DNA of 64,000 bases, taken from the NCBI RefSeq assembly GCF_006352475.1, contig NZ_VCMZ01000001.1:1612001-1676000 (forward strand), in the 5' to 3' direction. Positions 45,221 to 54,526 of this stretch are shown piece by piece. The DNA comes from Acinetobacter pullicarnis. Lineage in GTDB: Bacteria; Pseudomonadota; Gammaproteobacteria; Pseudomonadales; Moraxellaceae. The notes below the pieces were generated by a model. It made no database searches and was not told the DNA's origin. It saw only the letters and a program-made list of their open reading frames with translations. The position numbers and the translations under genes were made by a program. Within the stretch, counting starts at the first letter, position 1. Each line of letters opens with the position of its first letter.

Positions 45221-46393
45221 TTAGAAATAGTAAGCAATTGAGACATTGGCCTTTTTATTCCATTTGTCATTGCTGCCATTTGCGAGGCCATTGGCATCAC
45301 CCAAGTAGGGATCATGTTTACCAATTAAATATTCTGCCTGTATGGTGATATCTTTCAGCATAAAAGAAAGACCGGGAATAATGCGAAAACTATCTGCACT
45401 ATCGCCTTTTTTATTAATGTAGCCACTGTAGTTAATATATGGACGAATTGAATTGATATATTCAAATTTCTGAGGGAATAAATAGCTGACTTCAGTCGAG
45501 AAAAAATCACCTTCAGTGGCAGAGTTAAATGAAGCGTCAAAGCCACCAAGGGTAATGTGATCTGGATATAAATCATCTTTATTGTCAATTTTTTGATGAC
45601 CAAGTAATAAATTCATACTCCAGTTTTCATAATTCATGTCAGTAAAAATAGACCAAACTTTTCGAGAGCCGGTTGCATGGGTATTTTTATTTTCAACATC
45701 TGAATACCAAGCCGATGCCCCAAGTTTGTAGTTGAGGTCATCATATTTAAATTGATGCACATAGCGCGCCACCAGCATATTCTTTTCTTTGGTATTGGTT
45801 CCATTGACGACATAATCATCTGCGTTGACCATATTAATGCTATATCGGCGTGAGTCTTTAGAATGTCCCTGAAAATTACCGCCATCCGTTGGATAGAAAG
45901 CCAAATCAAGCTGATTGCTTTCAGTTTTATGTTGGTACTTTAGCCCGAGGTTATGTACATCTTCGAGACCCATTGCATTGCCCATACCGAGATAAAAAGT
46001 TTTACCCCAAAAGCGGTCTATGCCAAAGGGAACAGGATTTAAACCCGCAATTACTTTATTTTTGTCATCAATTTTATAACCAACCCATGCATCTGTTAGC
46101 CAGCTTGCATCACCCAGATGGCCATAATATTCATAAGCGCGATAATCTAGATGGCCAATGATTTTATTGGATTCATAATCAATTCTTAAAATAGCATCAG
46201 AAAAGGAAAACTTACTGGTGGTTGGATCTGAATAATCATCATATACATATTTACCGCGAATCGCCCCACCAATATCAACCTGACCCGCTGTAGATTCTTT
46301 ATCCCCGAAAGTAAGACCTGCATAACCCCATTGTGAGATTACAATTGAGCTGGCAATAATTGTTTTAAATAAAAAAGTTTTTTGCTTTAACAT
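45221..46393 (-). CDS. outer-membrane porin
   Basis: 390 aa. Signal peptide to about residue 25 (SQWGYA|GLTFGDKES), then alternating beta strands rich in aromatic and charged residues, ending in the porin C-terminal signature VSIAYYF. LDYRAYEYYGHLGDASWLTDAWVGYK and GLNPVPFGIDRFWGKTFYLG resemble substrate-specific porins of the phosphate-selective/OprD-like type. It lies downstream of the lyase gene on the same strand with a 200-base gap, and probably carries the substrate of the cluster across the outer membrane. Confidence 0.85.
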   Translation of the reverse strand: MLKQKTFLFKTIIASSIVISQWGYAGLTFGDKESTAGQVDIGGAIRGKYVYDDYSDPTTSKFSFSDAILRIDYESNKIIGHLDYRAYEYYGHLGDASWLTDAWVGYKIDDKNKVIAGLNPVPFGIDRFWGKTFYLGMGNAMGLEDVHNLGLKYQHKTESNQLDLAFYPTDGGNFQGHSKDSRRYSINMVNADDYVVNGTNTKEKNMLVARYVHQFKYDDLNYKLGASAWYSDVENKNTHATGSRKVWSIFTDMNYENWSMNLLLGHQKIDNKDDLYPDHITLGGFDASFNSATEGDFFSTEVSYLFPQKFEYINSIRPYINYSGYINKKGDSADSFRIIPGLSFMLKDITIQAEYLIGKHDPYLGDANGLANGSNDKWNKKANVSIAYYF

Positions 46394-46596
46394 CGGTTTG
46401 TCCTAAGTAAATTATGACTGAACTCATCAGTGAGTTCTCGTTTTTCAATCATTTAAAAATCAGAAACTGACGGAATTAAATAGATCAAAATAATAAGCTT
46501 CGATTGAAGTAAATAATGCGATATAGCACATTTAAGCGAATGCACTATTTAAAGAAGGTTAATATTCTACAGCAAAATAATGACACTTTTACAGTA

Positions 46597-48255
46597 TTAG
46601 TACTGTTTCCAGAATGGAATACTTTTTTCAATCAGTGCCGTTGTCGCAATATCTTGATTTATAAAGGCAACATGTTGGCGATATTGTTTCATGAGTTGTG
46701 CGCTACTCTGACTGAGTTGAAAGCCCTCACGTAAATCGACGGCTTGAGCGGCATGTAACAACTGAAAAGCGGAGATATCATATAAACCATTAATAATCGC
46801 CTGACTATTCTCTAAAGTCAGATTGCTCATGGTTGCCGTATCCTCAATATTGCCTGCGAGTGTTGCACCCATAAACCATTGGGGTTGTGCCAGTAATTTG
46901 ATTTTCTGATTGACAGTGACAAAGGGTTTTTGAATTGCACCAAAGGCATGGCCATGGTTATCTTTTGCAGCCAAGAAGCGTGGTAGTTTCGTGAATTCTG
47001 GATTTTCGGTACGAATCAGTTGTTGGGTCATGATTTCAGCAAGTTTTGCCAGTGCTTCATTTAACTGTGCAGCGGCTCTAGTGACGGGCAGGAAGTTAAA
47101 ATTTGCTGTTGGAACAATCGCAGCAGAAGCTTTCCCTGGAATGCTGTAACGTTGCATTTGTGCAGTGCTGTCATTTGTATTTAGACCCGCAATCAGAACC
47201 AAGGGGTTGTCATCACTGTGATTGATTTGAATCAACAACATTTTTTCCAATTCCGTATTGGCGGTGCGAACTTCACCCAGCGTATAGGCCATGGTTCGAT
47301 AAGAGAGCGGATCTTGTAAGGCTCGTTCGCTGCTCGGTTTCCATAAGTCACTGCCTTTTAAGGCCTGACGTATATCCGCCGCCGCTTTTTGTACTTCAGG
47401 ATAAGGTCGTGCATTTAGAGCCGATTCGCTAAATGGTGCGACATTGCCATTAAATCCTTCAAGCATCAATGCAAAAAGTTGTACTTCCTTTTGGTACAAA
47501 GCTTTACTTTGATTGAGTACATCAATGGCATTGGCAGCCATCAATGCATTGGTGCTCAAAATCGATAGAAAGTCTTTGCCAATCGGTTGTAATGGCTTGA
47601 TTTTAAGTTGATTCATCACATTGATCGAAGGCTGAACTTTGCCTTGGTAGACCACATTCCACTCACCAATCATAGCCAAGCCAATATGAGAGGCTAGGGT
47701 GATATCGGCTTCTCCAACACTGCCTTGGCTTGGAATTACGGGCGTAATGCCTTTATTTAAAAACTCGACATACTGCTGTGCAAGCGCAGGGGAAATACCA
47801 GCTTCACCATTTAAAAAAGTATTTAATCGGATCAGCATTGAAGCACGTACGGTACTCACAGGTAGAGCTTGTCCTAAGCCAGAGCTGTGTGCACGTAAAG
47901 AGGTTTGGTTAAATTTTTGTGACAATTCGACCAGTTCAGAAGATAAAACTCGCTGACCATTAACCTCATGAAAAACAGGATGATCTTTATTCCAACCCAC
48001 ACCAACCGTTAGACCATAGACCGGAACGTTATTTAAAGCTGCCTGCATAACGGTGTCATAACCCGCTTTAATATTATTTTTCGCATCTTGGCTTAAGGTG
48101 ACGCTGGCCTGCTCTGAGGCGACTTTATTGACCATCTCTATAGTTAATTGACGCTTCGGTGTGAGGGTGATCGTTTCAGCGTATAGCGTGTGACTACTGA
48201 GTATGACGCTGAAGGTAAAGCAGATCTTCAACATGTGGGCATTCCATTTGCGCAT
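46597..48255 (-). CDS. exported HAL-fold lyase lacking the MIO triad; probable ergothionase
   Basis: 552 aa. AGGAATATCAC precedes the ATG; MRKWNAHMLKICFTFSVILS...LYA is a signal peptide. The mature part is a histidine ammonia-lyase fold: YGLTVGVG (Y80, matching the catalytic Tyr53 of HAL), RAHSSGLGQALP, QDPLSYRTMAYTLG and SDDNPLV. The MIO-forming Ala-Ser-Gly after GSVG is replaced by E182-A183-D184, so the electrophilic cofactor cannot form. From the literature I recall that ergothionases, which eliminate trimethylamine from ergothioneine, work without MIO. The neighbours (thiohydantoin desulfurase, divergent urocanate hydratase, hydantoinase) fit thiourocanate breakdown. A periplasmic location is unusual. 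Alternative: another betaine or amine lyase. Confidence 0.7.
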   Translation of the reverse strand: MRKWNAHMLKICFTFSVILSSHTLYAETITLTPKRQLTIEMVNKVASEQASVTLSQDAKNNIKAGYDTVMQAALNNVPVYGLTVGVGWNKDHPVFHEVNGQRVLSSELVELSQKFNQTSLRAHSSGLGQALPVSTVRASMLIRLNTFLNGEAGISPALAQQYVEFLNKGITPVIPSQGSVGEADITLASHIGLAMIGEWNVVYQGKVQPSINVMNQLKIKPLQPIGKDFLSILSTNALMAANAIDVLNQSKALYQKEVQLFALMLEGFNGNVAPFSESALNARPYPEVQKAAADIRQALKGSDLWKPSSERALQDPLSYRTMAYTLGEVRTANTELEKMLLIQINHSDDNPLVLIAGLNTNDSTAQMQRYSIPGKASAAIVPTANFNFLPVTRAAAQLNEALAKLAEIMTQQLIRTENPEFTKLPRFLAAKDNHGHAFGAIQKPFVTVNQKIKLLAQPQWFMGATLAGNIEDTATMSNLTLENSQAIINGLYDISAFQLLHAAQAVDLREGFQLSQSSAQLMKQYRQHVAFINQDIATTALIEKSIPFWKQY

Positions 48256-48279
48256 GTGATATTCCTGTGGTGAGGTGAG

Positions 48280-50127
48280 TTACTTCAATAGAAATTGCAG
48301 TAAGCTATTTTCTATTGGATTTAAAATGCGGTGGCTGAGATAAGCCAAGCGCAAAATTCGGTTTAAATTCGGGGTTAATTGAATAAATCTAACTTTGTTC
48401 TGTTCAATCAATTGCGTAACGGCTGATTTTGGTAAAATGGTGGCATAGCGCCCTTCAATGACCCAGTGCTGGTTGATATTTAAACTGTCTGATTGAATTT
48501 CTGGTTGAAGTTCAACTCCAAGACTTAAACAGTGTTGGTCAATGAGAAGGCGCATTCCTGTTCCTTTTCTTGGCAAGACCAATTGAAAATGAATGAGATC
48601 ACTCCAATTGAGTGCGGTAATGGTCGCATCAATTTTTGAGGGGTGAATGACCAAGCCCATCGTTTCAGGCTTTTGAATTGGGACATGGGTTACCCAAGGT
48701 GAATCCGCTTCGATAATGGCTAAATGCAATTCATGGTTGCGGAGCGCATCAATCAGATAACGATGTCGCTCTTCGATAATTTCCAGTCTGACTTGTGGGT
48801 TTTGCTGCTGCCATTCGTTGACTTGATTGGCAATTACTTGAACCAAGGTGCTTTTGCTATCAATACTGGGCAAAAGCCCCAAAGATAAATGTTGCTGTTG
48901 GCTTAAGCGTTGACCATCACAGTATTCAAATAACTCGGTGAAGATATGTGACATGCCTTTGCACAGTTCGAGGAATATTTCGCCAACGTCCGTTTTTAAG
49001 ATCTGGCGAACTCCCATCTTGCGATACAGCAGTTCATAACCAACGGTGTGTTCCAGTTTTTTAAGTTGGATACTGAGGTTGGATTGGGTCATAAATAAGG
49101 TTTCGGCAGCGGTACTAATCGAGCCAGACTTAATGGTTTGGTGTAAATAAATCCAATGCTTTAGCTGTGTCTTTGGTGACCAACTGGCACTGCCATGATT
49201 AGATTGAAATGCGGTTAAATACGACTGCATAAAGGTTTCAATGACAGGGTGCTGTCCTTCATGCTGAATCTGCAAAAATGCTTGTGGTATTTCTGGCAGG
49301 TGGCTGATGCGCCAGTCTGCAGCTAAAATTTGTTGATCAAGGAGCAGGCTATTCACCAGAAAGGATTTTTTCTGATCATTGGGCCGGCTTAAAATCTGTC
49401 GATAATCTGTGCTGATATGCTCAAAAGACAGATGAGAAGATTCAATAAAAGAGGCAATTTGTTGTAATAAAATCCAAGGCAGGCGAGGCAAAGATAACTT
49501 TAACCCGGCAAGATCTTTGAGAGATAGTGTTTCCGCCAGGTCCAATGACTCATGACTAAGCAAACACCAATGGCCAGGAACTGAGGTGATCTCGGGTGTG
49601 GTCGCTAAGGCTTGTTGTGCCCAATCAATACGGACTTCACCAAGACGCGACCATTTTGGAATCCATTCGGAAATTGAGCTCTGCCGAATATCAAAACTAT
49701 CAAAGGGCAGTGGCCAAATTAAAACATTGGGATACTGCTGCTGACAAAGTTGAATGGCATTTTCGAGCGCCCGACTAAGGCGCCCACCATAAAATCGTAA
49801 TGGTAATTTGATTTCTAACCACTGTATTGGCTCGGCTAAATCGTGTCGATAATGTGTGGCAAAATGCTCAAGGATCAGGGCCGGTAAGATAAATCGACCC
49901 AATGAGAGCCCTTGTTCATTGACATATAATCGCTTACGCAAACGTTCAAACAATGGAAGTGATAAAACATCTTCTAATTTGCTTAAACGTTCACTTAAGT
50001 TCGAACGAGAATAGCCCAGTATCTGTGCGCTCTGGCTCAGATTGTTGTTGTGACAAACCAACAAATAATAACTGAGCGCAGACCATTCAATCCGATTTAG
50101 CTTTGTTGAAAGTGGAATAGGTTTCAT
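48280..50127 (-). CDS. tandem fusion of two LysR-type regulators
   Basis: 615 aa, twice the normal LTTR length. Residues 10-68 are a LysR HTH (YYLLVCHNNNLSQSAQILGY...LSLPLFERLRKRLYVNEQG), followed by a degenerate effector-domain-like region to about 310. Residues 322-380 are a second complete HTH (WIYLHQTIKSGSISTAAETL...YELLYRK), followed by a second effector domain (LSLGLLPSIDSKSTLV; GYATILPKS-type end). It overlaps the MFS gene by 4 bases and lies 24 bases before the lyase, so it probably controls the cluster in response to a pathway intermediate. The first effector half is more divergent and may serve dimerisation. Confidence 0.85.
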   Translation of the reverse strand: MKPIPLSTKLNRIEWSALSYYLLVCHNNNLSQSAQILGYSRSNLSERLSKLEDVLSLPLFERLRKRLYVNEQGLSLGRFILPALILEHFATHYRHDLAEPIQWLEIKLPLRFYGGRLSRALENAIQLCQQQYPNVLIWPLPFDSFDIRQSSISEWIPKWSRLGEVRIDWAQQALATTPEITSVPGHWCLLSHESLDLAETLSLKDLAGLKLSLPRLPWILLQQIASFIESSHLSFEHISTDYRQILSRPNDQKKSFLVNSLLLDQQILAADWRISHLPEIPQAFLQIQHEGQHPVIETFMQSYLTAFQSNHGSASWSPKTQLKHWIYLHQTIKSGSISTAAETLFMTQSNLSIQLKKLEHTVGYELLYRKMGVRQILKTDVGEIFLELCKGMSHIFTELFEYCDGQRLSQQQHLSLGLLPSIDSKSTLVQVIANQVNEWQQQNPQVRLEIIEERHRYLIDALRNHELHLAIIEADSPWVTHVPIQKPETMGLVIHPSKIDATITALNWSDLIHFQLVLPRKGTGMRLLIDQHCLSLGVELQPEIQSDSLNINQHWVIEGRYATILPKSAVTQLIEQNKVRFIQLTPNLNRILRLAYLSHRILNPIENSLLQFLLK

Positions 50128-51455
50128 ACGATTTTGTTTACACTCTGGCTTTCTGGGACAACTTCTGCATTGAGGTTAAACATGAAGTGTAACGCGATTA
50201 ATCCGACAAAACTGGCCATGATTAAATAGAACGATGGAGCCATCACATTATATGCTGTTGCCCAAGTCAGCAGTGCTGGAGCGAATCCTGCGAAGAAAAT
50301 GGTCGCAATATTATATGAAATAGACATACCAGTTGTGCGTACAGCGACAGGGAAAATACTGGCCAAGGCTGCTGGTGCGACACCACAGAAAATAGAGACC
50401 ATCATGCAGAACGCAATATGCACCATAATTAGGGTGGAGAAAGTTGGACTATGCTGTAACCACGCCAGTAAGGGATAGCTGCCAAACAAAAGAATGAGTG
50501 CGCCAATCTTTAGAATACGTGCCATGCCAAAGCGATCTGCTAAGGAACCTGAAACAACACAGAGCACCACCATAAAGACATTGCCGATCAGAGAAGCAGT
50601 AAAGGCTTGATTTCGTGTAAATCCTAATCCTGCACTATGTGACGAGTAGTAGGTTGGCATATAAATAATGAAGGTATAAATGCTCACGGCCCATAAAATC
50701 GAGAACATAAAACCAAACAAGATATGTTTTGGATATTCTTTCAGAATAGTTTTTAAGGTGGGTGGAGCGATGTGTTGCTGTGCGCGTTGTTGAATCTTAA
50801 AGTCTTCAGTTTCATCGAGATTACGACGAATATACCAACCTACAGGAACAATCAAGAGGCCAATAATAAAGGGAATACGCCAAGCCCATTCATGAATTTC
50901 GGGGTCGGTAAAATAGCTGGTGATTGTGACACCCACCAAAGCGGCAAGAATGTTGGAAATCCCCATGCTGGCCTGTAACCAAGAGGCATAAACGGCTTGT
51001 TTTTCTTTAGGTGCTGATTCCACTAAAAATGCAGTGGCGCCCCCAATTTCTCCACCAGCAGAAAACCCCTGTAATAAACGGCCAACCAATAATAAAATCG
51101 GTGCGCCAATACCAATCATCCAGATCGGTGGTGCGATGGCAATAATTAAGGTCCCAATAGCCATCAGTGCAATGGTGAGTACCAAGGCAGATTTACGACC
51201 GACTCGGTCACCATAAAGGCCGAGATAGAGTGCACCGAGTGGACGGGCAATGAAACCTACGGCAAAAATTAAAAAAGTTTTAAATAAGGTCGAATTTTCA
51301 TCGCCATCGATAAAAAAACTATGCCCAATATAGGTGGCAAAAAAAGCAAATACACTGAAGTCATACCATTCTAGTGCATTACCGATGGATGCTGCTGCAA
51401 CCGCCTTGCCTGGCGATTTTTTGCTTGAGGTCGTATCTTGATTCATTCGTTCCAT
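50124..51455 (-). CDS. MHS-family MFS transporter
   Basis: 443 aa with 12 transmembrane segments. MHS (ProP/KgtP/ShiA) signatures: GNALEWYDFSVFAFFATYIG, the loop 2-3 motif GLYGDRVGRKSALVL, and LLQGFSAGGEIGGATAFL. Members import carboxylates or betaines with H+. Within this cluster it would import thiourocanate made by the periplasmic lyase, or ergothioneine itself. The start could also be the second Met (MNQD). It is 4-base-coupled to the LysR fusion gene. Confidence 0.88.
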   Translation of the reverse strand: MERMNQDTTSSKKSPGKAVAAASIGNALEWYDFSVFAFFATYIGHSFFIDGDENSTLFKTFLIFAVGFIARPLGALYLGLYGDRVGRKSALVLTIALMAIGTLIIAIAPPIWMIGIGAPILLLVGRLLQGFSAGGEIGGATAFLVESAPKEKQAVYASWLQASMGISNILAALVGVTITSYFTDPEIHEWAWRIPFIIGLLIVPVGWYIRRNLDETEDFKIQQRAQQHIAPPTLKTILKEYPKHILFGFMFSILWAVSIYTFIIYMPTYYSSHSAGLGFTRNQAFTASLIGNVFMVVLCVVSGSLADRFGMARILKIGALILLFGSYPLLAWLQHSPTFSTLIMVHIAFCMMVSIFCGVAPAALASIFPVAVRTTGMSISYNIATIFFAGFAPALLTWATAYNVMAPSFYLIMASFVGLIALHFMFNLNAEVVPESQSVNKIV

Positions 51456-51567
51456 GATTTTTCCCAGTGCTGGAAATAATATCTTTCCTTAATATTAAAT
51501 CTACTTTTCTCAGGGCGAGGGGGGAGATGGTTATCACCACAAGCCCAAAGAAAATGCTAGCAACGTA

Positions 51568-53211
51568 TTATGTTAGTGAAATGTAATGCAGCCCTTTTTG
51601 CATCGCCTCATCTAAAGCTTCTGGGTAGCCGGCATCGGCATAACGCATGATGCCGAGACTGGTATCATTGGTGAGGCTAAGTTGTAAGCGCTCGGTTGCT
51701 TCTGCGCTACCATCGGCAATCACAGTTACACCCGCTGATGTCATATAGCCGCTATAACCGCCACCGCCAGAATGAATCGCCACCAAGTCTGCACCCGACG
51801 CACAGTTGACCATGGCATTAATCAGTGGCCAATCGGCAATCACATCTGAACCATCGATTAAGTTTTCAGTCATGATATTAGGATGGGTCATGGCACCAGC
51901 ATCAAGATGATCACGGGTAAATGCGATTGGGGCTTTTAAGACCCCTTTGGCGACCATGTCATTTACAGCAAGGGCCAATTCAGTCCGTTCTAAATGTCCT
52001 AACCAGCCAATGCGAGCAGGTAAGCCTTCAAAAGGAACATGTTTGCGTGCCAGATGAATCCAATTGGTCACAATTTTATTTTCAGGGAAGCGTTGTAAAA
52101 TAAAGTCATCAATGATTTTGATATCTTCTGGATCATTGGATAAGGCTACCCAACGGAAAGGGCCGATCGCGCGGCAGAACAATGGACGTAAGAATGCTTC
52201 GGTAAATACTGGAATATCAAAGGCATTACTCACCCCAGTATTAAAGGCATGGGTGCGAATCAGATTGCCATTGTCAAAGACCACCGCACCTTTTGCCTTG
52301 AAATCGAGCATTGCAGTAACATGTTGTTTGATACTGGCCAAACTTGCAGCCATAAGTTTTGGATGGTCATGATTACGCATTTCGACAATGTCTGCATATT
52401 CAAAACCATGTGGAATATAGCCATAGACCAGATCATGTGCTGAGGTTTGGTCGGTCACAATATCAGGCGTGATATTACGACGTACCAGTTCTGGATAAAC
52501 TTCAGCAGCATTACCAACCAAGCCAACAGAAATTGCTTGTTTGGTGGCCTGTGCATGTTGAATTAAAGCCAAGGCTTCATCTAAATGATCCGCACGATGT
52601 TGCAAATAACCAATTTTCATCCGTTTATCAATACGTTCAGCATCAGTTTCAACCACGAGGGTTGCAGCATTGGCCAAATAACCTGCCAATGGCTGTGCAC
52701 CGCCCATCCCTCCCAAACCTGCTGTTAAAATAAAACGGCCGCTTAAGTCTCCATTAAAATCACGGTTGGCAATATGGTTGAAAATTTCGTAAGTTCCTTG
52801 AATCACACCTTGTGAGCCAATATATTGCCAAGCGCCTGCGGTTAGGCCACCCCAGCAAATTAAGCCTTTTTTCTCTAAGTCATAAAAGACTTCGGCTTTT
52901 GCCCATTGACCCACCATATTGCAGTTTGCCATGATCACTAACGGGGCTTTGGCATGGGTTTTGAGTAGCCCAATGGGCTTACCAGACTGAACGATCAAGG
53001 TATAATCTTCAGTCATGGTTTTTAAGGTATGTACGATCGCGTCATGGCTTGGCCAATTGCGTGCAGCTTTGCCCATCGCAGCATAAACAATTAAATCTGC
53101 AGGATTTTCACCAACTGCCAGCACATTTTCCAATAAACGTAGCAGTGCTTCTTGACGCCAGCCTTTACAACGTACTTGTGTACCACTGGTGACTGTAAAT
53201 TTCTGATTCAT
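51568..53211 (-). CDS. urocanate hydratase homologue; probable thiourocanate hydratase
   Basis: 547 aa from MNQKFTVTSGTQVRCKGW (AAGGA 6 bases upstream; the longer frame would need a TTG). The HutU fold is clear: AGLGGMGGAQPLAGYLANAA (NAD+ binding), VTDQTSAHDLVYGYIPHG, FCRAIGPFRWVALSNDPEDI, LPARIGWLG and ADAGYPEALD. Regions that line the HutU active site differ: GGLTAGAWQYIGSQG for GQMTAGSWIYIGSQG, and HSGGGGYSGYMTSAG for HHGGGVGMGFSQHSG. No hutH, hutG or hutI is near. The divergence and the linked DUF917 gene suggest the 2-thio substrate. Confidence 0.78.
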   Translation of the reverse strand: MNQKFTVTSGTQVRCKGWRQEALLRLLENVLAVGENPADLIVYAAMGKAARNWPSHDAIVHTLKTMTEDYTLIVQSGKPIGLLKTHAKAPLVIMANCNMVGQWAKAEVFYDLEKKGLICWGGLTAGAWQYIGSQGVIQGTYEIFNHIANRDFNGDLSGRFILTAGLGGMGGAQPLAGYLANAATLVVETDAERIDKRMKIGYLQHRADHLDEALALIQHAQATKQAISVGLVGNAAEVYPELVRRNITPDIVTDQTSAHDLVYGYIPHGFEYADIVEMRNHDHPKLMAASLASIKQHVTAMLDFKAKGAVVFDNGNLIRTHAFNTGVSNAFDIPVFTEAFLRPLFCRAIGPFRWVALSNDPEDIKIIDDFILQRFPENKIVTNWIHLARKHVPFEGLPARIGWLGHLERTELALAVNDMVAKGVLKAPIAFTRDHLDAGAMTHPNIMTENLIDGSDVIADWPLINAMVNCASGADLVAIHSGGGGYSGYMTSAGVTVIADGSAEATERLQLSLTNDTSLGIMRYADAGYPEALDEAMQKGLHYISLT

Positions 53212-53346
53212 ATTCAATCCTTGTGAATTTTGTCCTTGTGACGCCTATCTTTGCAATTTCAATCTTTAACGCATCTATTTGAAAACGGCCTAATTAAAAA
53301 AATGGCTAAGTATTCAAGCGTGCGTATTTAACGGGGTGTACTGTAC

Positions 53347-54435
53347 TTAAGCAAGGGCATATTCCATTAATGGAATACCTAATGTTGCTTCGACATGTGG
53401 ATAGACACTTGGATCAATCACGCTAGAAGACAGTGGTAATTTAGATTTTTCAATGTGAAAAACTAAAATTTCCATTCCTGGTAGTACTTTACTTGCACTA
53501 AGTGGTTGGCCATCCATATTTAAAGTAGTGATCACATCTGGATAGGTAGCTAGACGTTCACCTTGTGCATTTTCGACCGCCATATGTTCATTCATGACAT
53601 GGATACGCACTTTGTTTGCACCGGTTCCAATCTCAATCACACCAACATCAAAGGCTTCATCGGTATAACGCAGCGTGTTCGCCGTGACTTTTCCTGATAC
53701 CAAAATTTGTCCATTGGTTTCTTTGCAAATGGCATCGACCACAGCAGCACCGCCTGCAGGTTCAGCCGCACAAATGGCCTGACCTAAGGACAGTGCCTTG
53801 GAAATACCACCCAATGCTGCATTTTGGCGAACGTATGAAGCACGTAAAGGATTGCGGCAACTGGCAATAAAACCACCAGACATATCGGATGCTTTGCGTA
53901 AAATAGGTGAGACTTTGGCGGTTGCACCACGAGTAACCAATTCAATATACTGATTATTTTCACGATTGCCGCCAACAGCAGTCTGAATCATTTGTTCAGT
54001 CGAGTTGGCCATGCCAATTGAGCCCATATCACCTGTGGGATGGGCACGAATATCACCAACTGCATCAATAACTTTTGTTCCTAAAATGGCAGAAGGTAAC
54101 CAAGCATTTAAGGTCGATGACATGCCATTTTGTCCAATAATCAAGCCATACAGCTTTTCACCGAGCGCATCTTGTAGCAATGAGGCAGCTTTAACATAGT
54201 CCATGCCTAGCATTTCCCAGTCGGTCAAACCACCCGGTGCACCAATCGCTGCAGCTGTTGCAATCCAAGCATCATCATTGACTTCATCCATACTGACCAA
54301 TTCTGGGCGACCAATGGTGACCGCCATGGTGCCTAATTCACGACCATGCTCGACCCAACCACCACCACCGCAGGCAAAGACCGAACCACCTTTGATTGCA
54401 AACTCGACATCTTGTAATGTTAAAATCCGTGACAT
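53347..54435 (-). CDS. DUF917 protein; thiohydantoin desulfurase-like
   Basis: 362 aa covering the whole DUF917 (S-methyl thiohydantoin desulfurase) family: FACGGGGWVEHGRELG (residues 20-35), MDEVNDDAWIATAAAIGAPGG, DAVGDIRAHPTGDMGSIGM and the C-terminal VLPGMEILVFHIEKSKLPL. In the ergothioneine route known from Burkholderia, a desulfhydrase converts the 2-thiohydantoin-5-propionate to hydantoin-5-propionate with H2S; this gene is the natural candidate. It lies 130 bases upstream of the hydratase gene in transcription order. Confidence 0.82.
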   Translation of the reverse strand: MSRILTLQDVEFAIKGGSVFACGGGGWVEHGRELGTMAVTIGRPELVSMDEVNDDAWIATAAAIGAPGGLTDWEMLGMDYVKAASLLQDALGEKLYGLIIGQNGMSSTLNAWLPSAILGTKVIDAVGDIRAHPTGDMGSIGMANSTEQMIQTAVGGNRENNQYIELVTRGATAKVSPILRKASDMSGGFIASCRNPLRASYVRQNAALGGISKALSLGQAICAAEPAGGAAVVDAICKETNGQILVSGKVTANTLRYTDEAFDVGVIEIGTGANKVRIHVMNEHMAVENAQGERLATYPDVITTLNMDGQPLSASKVLPGMEILVFHIEKSKLPLSSSVIDPSVYPHVEATLGIPLMEYALA

Positions 54436-54526
54436 TTCATTTCCTTATCTATATCAATTTAAAGCAGATATTTACTTAATCTATTTACTAACTTGATGAA
54501 CTCAGTCTATTTGCTTAGTTTATTCA

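Noticed and set aside
46597..48255. Classical histidine utilisation (hut) operon
   Set aside because: The lyase lacks the MIO triad and has a signal peptide, the hydratase active-site loop is changed, and hutI, hutG and hutC are absent while DUF917 and hydantoinase genes are present.
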